Part shown: positions 59,201-64,000 of the stretch, one piece after another
Layout of the letters: each line of letters starts with the position of its first letter
Numbering within the stretch: position 1 is the first letter of the stretch
Source of the DNA: Nostoc sp. NMS8
Lineage (GTDB): Bacteria; Cyanobacteriota; Cyanobacteriia; Cyanobacteriales; Nostocaceae
Assembly (NCBI RefSeq): GCF_017115045.1
Contig: NZ_JABXKK010000090.1
Location: forward strand, 124,001-188,000
Length of the DNA stretch: 64,000 nucleotides
Direction: 5' to 3'
Notes under the pieces: model-generated
Databases searched by the model: none
Told to the model about the DNA's origin: nothing
What the model saw: the letters and a program-made list of their open reading frames with translations, nothing else
Made by a program: the position numbers and the translations under genes

Positions 59201-61035
59201 CGATCGCCATTTTTACATAAATTTTCGTTTTCGTTAAATAGATAGTTTTCTGGGTGCTGACAAATATCAACCATTAATGTCTGCAAATCGCGCCCAGAAG
59301 TTTCGGTTTCTGGAACAATTGTGCCAATAACATTACGTCCGATAATTTCATCTAAATCAAAACTAAAAAGCCTTTGACCGTAGTCATTTAAAAATATGAT
59401 GTCACCATTGCCATCCCAACGCAAAATTATACAGTTTGCTGTTTGCACCAAATCGCGGTACTGGGCTTCGCTTTGGCGTAACGCTTCCTCGGTGCGTTTA
59501 CGAGCCGTAATATCCCGCACTATTGCCAAAATGTGTCGCTTGCCATTGTAGATGCAAGTTGTTCCTTTGACTTCCACATTTATTAAAGTGCCATCTTTGC
59601 AGATATCAACTGCTTGCCCATAAAATTGCTCACCAGCTCGTGTTTTTTCGACAAACTCCAGGAAGACGGAATGTGAGTCTGGATGAATATAAACAGATGG
59701 ATGTAAACTCAGAAATTCTTCATAAGAGTAACCGTGCATTTGACAAGCCGCCGGATTAACTTCGGTGACTTTTTCAGTCTCTATTTCAGTAATAAATAGT
59801 CCATCATTAATTGCTTCAAAAATACTGCGGTATTGTAATTCGCTTTGTCGCAGTGCTACTTCTGCCCTTTGGCGCTGGGTGATGTCGCGGAAACTCCACA
59901 CTCTACCAATTATCTGTTCGCCGATGCGCTGAGGACAAGAGTAGCGCTCAAATACTCTGCCATCTTCTAGTTCTAACCAGTCGTAACTAACTAATTCTGG
60001 CTGTGAGTATAATTCTCGGACTCGTTGCAAAAAAACATCAGGATCTTTTAGCTGGTTTGCCAGATATCCTAGTCGCTGAGGATGATCTGGTTCTGTCAAA
60101 AGTTCTGGTGGAATTGACCACATTTCTAAGAACTTTTGGTTATAACTAGTGATATTACTTGAGCTATCGACTACTAAGATACCGTCTTGAATCGATTCAA
60201 AGATCGCGCTTAATAAAGATAGAGAATTTTCTAAAGCTACTTGGGTTTGTTTGCGTTCGCTAAGATCCCGTCCTAAAACTACCAAAGCTTTGCGTTTACC
60301 ATCTTGGTGAAATAGGGGAGCTTTAATCATATCTAAACTGCTCATTGTCCCATCAGGGCGAGAGATAGCCTCTTCTACCCGATGCACACATCCCAATTGC
60401 CAAGCTTGTTCATCTGTTTGATTGCAGTTGAGCAAAGCATCATGATAAAAATTGCTAAATTCTGCTAATTCTGAGTCTGTTTTACCTTGATAATCAACGC
60501 CTTGTAGCTCTAAAAATTCGAGGTTAGCCTGGTTTGACAGCAGCCATTTTCCCTCGCCGTCTTTTAAACAGATAATATCGGGTGTAGCGTTAATTAATGT
60601 CTGCAACCGCTCCTCAATCTCTTGCAAAGACTCTTGAGTTTGTTGAGTCAGCGTGATATCTCGAATTACTAGTATTGCACAGCGATCGCCAGTCAATTCA
60701 GTACAGCTACCGGAAATTTGTAGCGTTATTTGCTCATCTTGCTGCAACTGATAATTTGTTGTTTCATACTCTCCATTGAGAACCTGTATATCAGGATAAC
60801 AGGGTAAAGCAACTGGTTGTCCTACTTGTGTGAGAGGTAGTAAGTCAGTTAACTTTACACCACAAACATTGCTGTGAGGTTGGTTTACCAGAGACTCAAA
60901 GCTAGAATTACACCATTGAATGAGTCGGTCTTCTCCTACCCAGACTACAGCATCAGCGATCGCACCCAGCGTTACTTCCATTTTGTTCACAATGGCTTGC
61001 AATTGCTTTACTTGCTCTAGCTGTTGTGTACTCAT
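56227..61035 (-). CDS. Hybrid sensor histidine kinase, multiple PAS and GAF domains
   Basis: A 1602-residue cytoplasmic sensor without obvious membrane helices. In order it has a PAS (1-130), PAS (145-265), PAS (270-395), PAS (400-515), PAS (520-640), GAF (650-800), PAS (810-930), GAF (945-1095), the HisKA domain with H1127 in SHELRTPLNAILGF, the HATPase domain (N-box LINLLGNAVKFT, DTGRGIALEE, GTGLGLTIS), and a receiver with D1435 in WMDMRMPVMNG. The C-terminal 110 residues are the usual cyanobacterial kinase tail. A 26-residue Ser/Pro-rich segment between N-box and G1 box comes from a G-rich DNA repeat. Ligands are unknown; GAF domains lack the Cys/His set of bilin-binding phytochromes. The ATG at 61035 is preferred to a TTG one codon upstream. 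Confidence 0.92.
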   Translation of the reverse strand: MSTQQLEQVKQLQAIVNKMEVTLGAIADAVVWVGEDRLIQWCNSSFESLVNQPHSNVCGVKLTDLLPLTQVGQPVALPCYPDIQVLNGEYETTNYQLQQDEQITLQISGSCTELTGDRCAILVIRDITLTQQTQESLQEIEERLQTLINATPDIICLKDGEGKWLLSNQANLEFLELQGVDYQGKTDSELAEFSNFYHDALLNCNQTDEQAWQLGCVHRVEEAISRPDGTMSSLDMIKAPLFHQDGKRKALVVLGRDLSERKQTQVALENSLSLLSAIFESIQDGILVVDSSSNITSYNQKFLEMWSIPPELLTEPDHPQRLGYLANQLKDPDVFLQRVRELYSQPELVSYDWLELEDGRVFERYSCPQRIGEQIIGRVWSFRDITQRQRAEVALRQSELQYRSIFEAINDGLFITEIETEKVTEVNPAACQMHGYSYEEFLSLHPSVYIHPDSHSVFLEFVEKTRAGEQFYGQAVDICKDGTLINVEVKGTTCIYNGKRHILAIVRDITARKRTEEALRQSEAQYRDLVQTANCIILRWDGNGDIIFLNDYGQRLFSFDLDEIIGRNVIGTIVPETETSGRDLQTLMVDICQHPENYLFNENENLCKNGDRVWIVWANKPILDAQGNLIEILSVGTDATERKQQEQALRLIVEGTAAKTGNEFFNSCVRYLAEVLQVQYALVTEFDDELKTRVRTLAFWSSGAINDNLEYELQGTPCEYTLQGKMCHYPQAVQITFPEDADLVKMNAESFFGVPLTSSSGEIIGHLAVIDIKPMKPDPGRELIVKIFAARAGAELERKQAEAALQQSELKFRTIVEKVNDVLFVLTPDGVFNYISPNILNTTGYAPSEIEGNSLALFTHPDDVPKCQEVAQSILATGEGISGTEYRAKHRSRGWVWLTSNAVRTQDAQGNFQIVGVARDINDRKQAEAALQRRTQAESLISSISRQFIDQDLATAINFTLQAIAQFIDAEHSCIFECSHDQREFNLIHEWCGEDVAPLIDIARGSPVDVFPYFYEPILRGRHRQISCVEDLPLHLPERILFESMSFQSILAVPMVHAGKVVGFVGAAMIHYSKTWNQEDINLLKLVGEIIAIGRARHQAEEALRIAKEAAETANRAKSAFLANMSHELRTPLNAILGFSQLMERDTSLNSNQRESLTTINRSGEHLLNLINDVLEMSKIEAGQIIFNPEDFDLYLLLQTLQEMFKVRAQAKQLFLKFEMAPNLPRYIQTDEGKLRQVLINLLGNAVKFTQTGGVTLWVSLGSREQGENSSPLPPAPCPSASSPSLHFEIRDTGRGIALEEMNNLFQPFVQTTSGIQTKEGTGLGLTISRQFVRLLGGDIHLTSQIGQGSTFSFDIQVNLAAALKAIPKLNKGRVLKLAANQPSYRILVVDDRKENRDLIVQLLGSIGFEIQAANNGQEAIAIWHTWQPHLIWMDMRMPVMNGYDATKEIRAREKNTTTNLRTVIIALTASAFEEQQASILAAGCNDLVRKPFREQVIFEKIAEYLQVRYIYAEENSENLTNNNLENIQFSIVHLRSAITLMPTQWVTELNQAAIEVDAERIFQLIEQIPQAHSVLAEKLANLVRSFCFDEIIDLTEENIQL
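57180..57255. repeat. G-rich dispersed repeat inside the kinase gene
   Basis: AGGCAGAGGGGCAGGGTGCG and TTTTCCCCCTGCTCCCTGCT are the same blocks that fill spacers at 16830, 47735 and 48710. Here they are translated as ENSSPLPPAPCPSASS within the HATPase domain, in frame. Confidence 0.85.
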
Positions 61036-61466
61036 CAACGACTCCTCTTAAATAATTCGTAATTATTATGAGCTAAATACTTTACAAATTAACAATTACG
61101 TGCTAATAACAGCACTAATAAATCTGTATAGTGATTCTATCCTTAGTTGATCGCTGGAATGTTCGACTACAGCAAAACTACATACTCTCTTCAAAATTTT
61201 ACAAAAATGCGTAGGTGTAGCTAGTAGTCTGTCAATAAATTAGGACTTATGCAAAACCACACGGTATAGGGGCAATTCATAAATTGCCCCTACCAGAAAA
61301 TCACTCTTTTCGGCTATTGTTTGCCTAAGTCCTGTAAATAATTGGATAAATTACCTGTAGAGACGGCGATTTATCGCGTCTCTCTAACAGTCATAATTAA
61401 TGGGACAGACCACTAGCGGTAGAGACAAGCGATCGCGACAACAATATTACTGATAGAATATCCAAA
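61036..61466. other. Spacer between divergent kinase and pip genes
   Basis: No gene was seen. A foldback at 61242-61336 (TAGGACTTATGCAAA paired with TTTGCCTAAGTCCT, with a GGGGCAATT/AATTGCCCC hairpin in the centre) is a typical dispersed element. GAGACGGCGATTTATCGCGT (61362-61381) is a second short palindromic repeat. Confidence 0.6.
61242..61336. repeat. 95-bp foldback repeat
   Basis: AGGACTTATGCAAA and TTTGCCTAAGTCCT form the outer arms and GGGGCAATTCATAAATTGCC the centre. No coding capacity. Confidence 0.75.
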
Positions 61467-62405
61467 ATGCGAGAACTTTACCCAGCGATCGAGCCTTACT
61501 TAGAAGGTAGCTTACAGGTTTCCGACCTTCATACCATTCATTTTGAAGAGTCAGGAAACCCCCAAGGTCAACCCATCGTTTTGCTGCATGGGGGCCCTGG
61601 TGGTGGATGTCCAGCTTTTTATCGGCAATATTTCCACCCAGAAAAATGGCGGTTAGTGATGTTTGACCAGCGCGGTTGTGGTCAAAGTACACCCCATGCT
61701 GAATTACGAGAAAACACCACTTGGGATTTAGTCAGTGATATTGAAAAACTGCGCCAACATTTAGGTATAGAAAAGTGGGCGGTTTTTGGTGGTAGTTGGG
61801 GTAGCACTTTATCATTAGCCTACAGTCAAACCCATCCTTCTCGCTGCACGGCATTAATTCTGCGTGGAATCTTCATGCTGAGGCAAAAAGAGTTGCGCTG
61901 GTTTTACCAAGAGGGTACTAGCTATATTTTTCCTGATGCTTGGGAAGAATATCTCAAACCAATTCCCATAGACGAACGTGACGATCTGATCGCAGGATAT
62001 TACAAACGCTTAACCAGTCCAGATTTAGAAATTCAATTAACAGCAGCGCGTGCTTGGTCAATTTGGGAAGGCAGTACCAGTAGACTATTCTTAGACCCAG
62101 AACTGATGCAAAAGTTTGGCGAAAGTGAATTTGCTTCAGCTTTCGCACGGATTGAATGCCATTATTTTATGAATAAGGGATTTTTAGAAACAGAAGATCA
62201 ATTACTCTTAAATGTAGACCGTATCCGCCATATTCCGGCTGTAATTGTTCAGGGACGCTATGATATAGTCTGCCCAATGATCTCAGCTTGGGAATTACAT
62301 AGCGCTTGGCCAGAAGCCGAATTTATAGTGGTTCCTGATGCCGGACATTCGATGAGTGAACCAGGAATTCGTAGTGCTTTGATTGAAGCAACAGATAATA
62401 TTTAA
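61467..62405 (+). CDS. pip: Prolyl aminopeptidase
   Basis: A 312-residue alpha/beta-hydrolase that removes N-terminal proline from peptides. The catalytic triad is visible: S110 in GGSWGS, D266 in GRYDIVCP and H294 in DAGHS. The oxyanion-loop HGGPGGG (41-47) and FDQRGCGQS are hallmarks of the family, as is the opening MRELYPAIEPY. Length is normal. It is a cytoplasmic housekeeping enzyme for peptide recycling. It is divergent from the kinase gene and 52 bp before a methyltransferase gene transcribed in the same direction. Confidence 0.96.
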   Translation: MRELYPAIEPYLEGSLQVSDLHTIHFEESGNPQGQPIVLLHGGPGGGCPAFYRQYFHPEKWRLVMFDQRGCGQSTPHAELRENTTWDLVSDIEKLRQHLGIEKWAVFGGSWGSTLSLAYSQTHPSRCTALILRGIFMLRQKELRWFYQEGTSYIFPDAWEEYLKPIPIDERDDLIAGYYKRLTSPDLEIQLTAARAWSIWEGSTSRLFLDPELMQKFGESEFASAFARIECHYFMNKGFLETEDQLLLNVDRIRHIPAVIVQGRYDIVCPMISAWELHSAWPEAEFIVVPDAGHSMSEPGIRSALIEATDNI

Positions 62406-62457
62406 TTCAGTTTAACATAAAAACGAAGTTGGACTCAAAAGTTGATAAAACTACCTT

Positions 62458-63273
62458 ATGCAAGACTATAAACAAGAAATAAATGCCAGAGGTTCTATAG
62501 ATTTAGAACAGCGAAAAAATTGGTATTCTCCCGTTGCTGATATTTATTACAACGCCAGACCACAATATCCAAAGCAACTGATCGAGCGGTCTGTTGTTTT
62601 AGCCCAACTTGACTCAGATGCATCGATTCTTGAAGTCGGTTGTGGTCCAGGAAATGCCACGGTAGCTTTTGCTCAATTTGGTTTTTCAATGACGTGTATT
62701 GAGCCAAACCAGGATTTTTATCACTTGGCACAACGCAACTGTGCAACCTATTCAAACGTTGCAATCCATAACACCTCATTTGAGGAGTGGGAACTGGAAG
62801 CAAAACAGTTCAATGCCGTTCTATCTGCTAATGCCTTTCACTGGATACCGTCAGAAATTCGGTATGCCAAGGCAGCGACGGCATTACACGAGAACGAGTT
62901 TCTCATCCTGCTATGGAATCTGAGACCTGAACTGAAATACGAAGTTTACCAAGCCATCTTTGAAGTATATCAAGCCTATGCTCCCTCACTTGTCCGGTAT
63001 GAAGGTGCAGAAACTCAAGCGGAAATTTTGAGAGGGTTTGAAGAAGACATTCTAGACTCTGGTTACTTTAAGGAGTTGGTGACTGAGCAAATTGCGTGTG
63101 AGGTGACATACAGCATCGATGACTACCTTAAGCTATTAAGTACCATGAGCAGACTGGAGCCAAAGGCGAAGGAGTTGCTATTTGCAGGATTGCGGGAAAA
63201 CCTGAGGAACTTTGGAGACAGTGTAAATCTCTCGTTTCTTTCTGCTGTTCACGTTGCCCGAAAAGATGGATAA
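62458..63273 (+). CDS. Class I SAM-dependent methyltransferase
   Basis: A 271-residue methyltransferase. Motif I is ILEVGCGPGNATVAFA (about 57-72), the acidic residue after strand 2 is in MTCIEPNQDF, and FNAVLSANAFHWIP is the motif around strand 4. The N-terminal YYNARPQYPKQLIE is typical of a group annotated only as methyltransferase type 11/12. The acceptor is unknown. It probably shares the pip transcript (52-bp gap). Confidence 0.9.
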   Translation: MQDYKQEINARGSIDLEQRKNWYSPVADIYYNARPQYPKQLIERSVVLAQLDSDASILEVGCGPGNATVAFAQFGFSMTCIEPNQDFYHLAQRNCATYSNVAIHNTSFEEWELEAKQFNAVLSANAFHWIPSEIRYAKAATALHENEFLILLWNLRPELKYEVYQAIFEVYQAYAPSLVRYEGAETQAEILRGFEEDILDSGYFKELVTEQIACEVTYSIDDYLKLLSTMSRLEPKAKELLFAGLRENLRNFGDSVNLSFLSAVHVARKDG

Positions 63274-63401
63274 GCTGTTGAATTCGTTATGTAATGATGC
63301 AGCAGAACAAGTGATTGGAGCGGACGTATATAACCCTTGTGAAATTGGAAACTTATACTGTATATAAGCATCAGTGTAAGTAGTTCACTACAAAAAAAGA
63401 T

Positions 63402-64000
63402 ATGCGAATTCTAATTGTCCAAAGCAGTATGTTGTTACTCCTAACTGCGTTGACAACTGGCTGTGTCGGTTCTTCCTCTGTTACAAAACAGCCGCAAGCC
63501 TTGCCAGCAAGCACCGAACAACCAACAAAAGAAGCTGTGTTGTCTTCAACACCTACACAGACTGCAAAACCTATAGAGCATTCCACCCCTGAAGCCACTA
63601 TTGCCACAAATCCGACGCGCTGTGAAACTAGTCAATTGTCAGTGCGCCGAGTCTCCGAAGATGCTGGCGTTGGGAATGTTGCACTCACCTACGCCTTCAC
63701 CAATAACGGCTCATCTCCTTGCACCCTCAACGGTTATCCAGGATTGGCACTACTGGATGTAAAAGATCAACCCTTACAGGGAATTAAAGTTATTCGCTCG
63801 AAGGGTACTTACTTTTCGAGTAAGCAACCTCGACAACAAGTAACTCTAGCTCCTGGAAAACAAGCCTCATTTCAGATAGCATATAACCATGTTAGTTCCC
63901 CACAGGAACGCTGCCCAATATCTAGTAAAATCGAAATCACGCCTCCGAATACCTCCCAAAACCTTACCCTTGCAGAAGAAATCAAGCCTTGTACAGGCAA
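63402..64000 (+). CDS. DUF4232-like lipoprotein, 3' end beyond the window
   Basis: The window ends inside this gene after 199 complete codons. A lipoprotein signal (MRILIVQSSMLLLLTALTTG followed by Cys21) is visible, then a Thr/Pro/Ala/Glu-rich linker (about 25-70) and a beta-rich domain with RCETSQLSVR, YAFTNNGSSPCTLNGYPG and APGKQASFQIAYNH, ending at EEIKPCTG. This pattern (Cys pairs, NNGSSPCTLxGYPG) matches the DUF4232 family of secreted, Ig-like domains of unknown role. The protein is probably anchored to the outside of a membrane. Only a few residues are likely to be missing. Confidence 0.8.
   Translation, partial: MRILIVQSSMLLLLTALTTGCVGSSSVTKQPQALPASTEQPTKEAVLSSTPTQTAKPIEHSTPEATIATNPTRCETSQLSVRRVSEDAGVGNVALTYAFTNNGSSPCTLNGYPGLALLDVKDQPLQGIKVIRSKGTYFSSKQPRQQVTLAPGKQASFQIAYNHVSSPQERCPISSKIEITPPNTSQNLTLAEEIKPCTG

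Overview
The window looks like chromosomal DNA of a filamentous, Nostoc-type cyanobacterium. The octamer GCGATCGC (HIP1) is very frequent. Heptamer repeats and many short foldback or MITE-like repeats fill the spacers. The genes are typical of the group: an NB-ARC/WD40 giant, a PAS/GAF hybrid kinase, a DUF2808 protein, a cyanobacterial bicarbonate-type ABC transporter and argJ. No rRNA, tRNA, CRISPR array or phage module was seen.

Layout. 0-7 kb: a response regulator, a Uma2 nuclease, an NB-ARC protein with 14 WD40 repeats, a methyltransferase and an aldo/keto reductase. 7.5-13.7 kb: an ABC operon transcribed leftward. I read it as cmpABCD (bicarbonate) rather than nrtABCD (nitrate), because the binding protein has Glu in the HPEE motif where NrtA has Lys and because nirA and narB are absent. 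Every spacer of this operon, including the one upstream of cmpA, carries a repeat, and one of them is a 42-bp tandem array. 14.5-18.7 kb: argJ, a toxin-gene remnant, a small unknown gene and an HTH/AAA ATPase.

19-53 kb is the remarkable part: an organosulfur-scavenging island. It holds two intact SfnB/DszC-like flavin monooxygenases plus an eroded third, three luciferase-like (LLM) flavin monooxygenases of the DszA and SsuD/SfnG types, and five MetQ/NlpA-type lipoproteins served by one MetN and one MetI. It also holds two SsuA/TauA-like binding proteins, an orphan SsuC-like permease, and a fumarate-reductase/AprA-like flavoprotein coupled to a 2[4Fe-4S] ferredoxin. Four paralogues of a ~271-residue protein with conserved Asp/Glu and His motifs are scattered through it; I infer a non-haem di-iron protein. 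Interleaved are an old-yellow-enzyme reductase, two MFS carriers, a CmcJ-like oxygenase, a vanadium-haloperoxidase-like protein and a c-type cytochrome. Together these genes look able to import small sulfur compounds and release their sulfur by flavin-dependent oxidation. A near-palindromic TCGGTTTACCGTA-like motif recurs in several spacers of the island and may be a shared operator.

53-64 kb returns to ordinary content: a DUF2808 protein, a 1.3-kb repeat-packed spacer, a CYTH phosphatase, a secreted unknown protein overlapping a 1602-residue hybrid histidine kinase, prolyl aminopeptidase, a second methyltransferase and a DUF4232-like lipoprotein cut by the window end. A G-rich dispersed repeat found in many spacers also sits in frame inside the kinase's ATPase domain.
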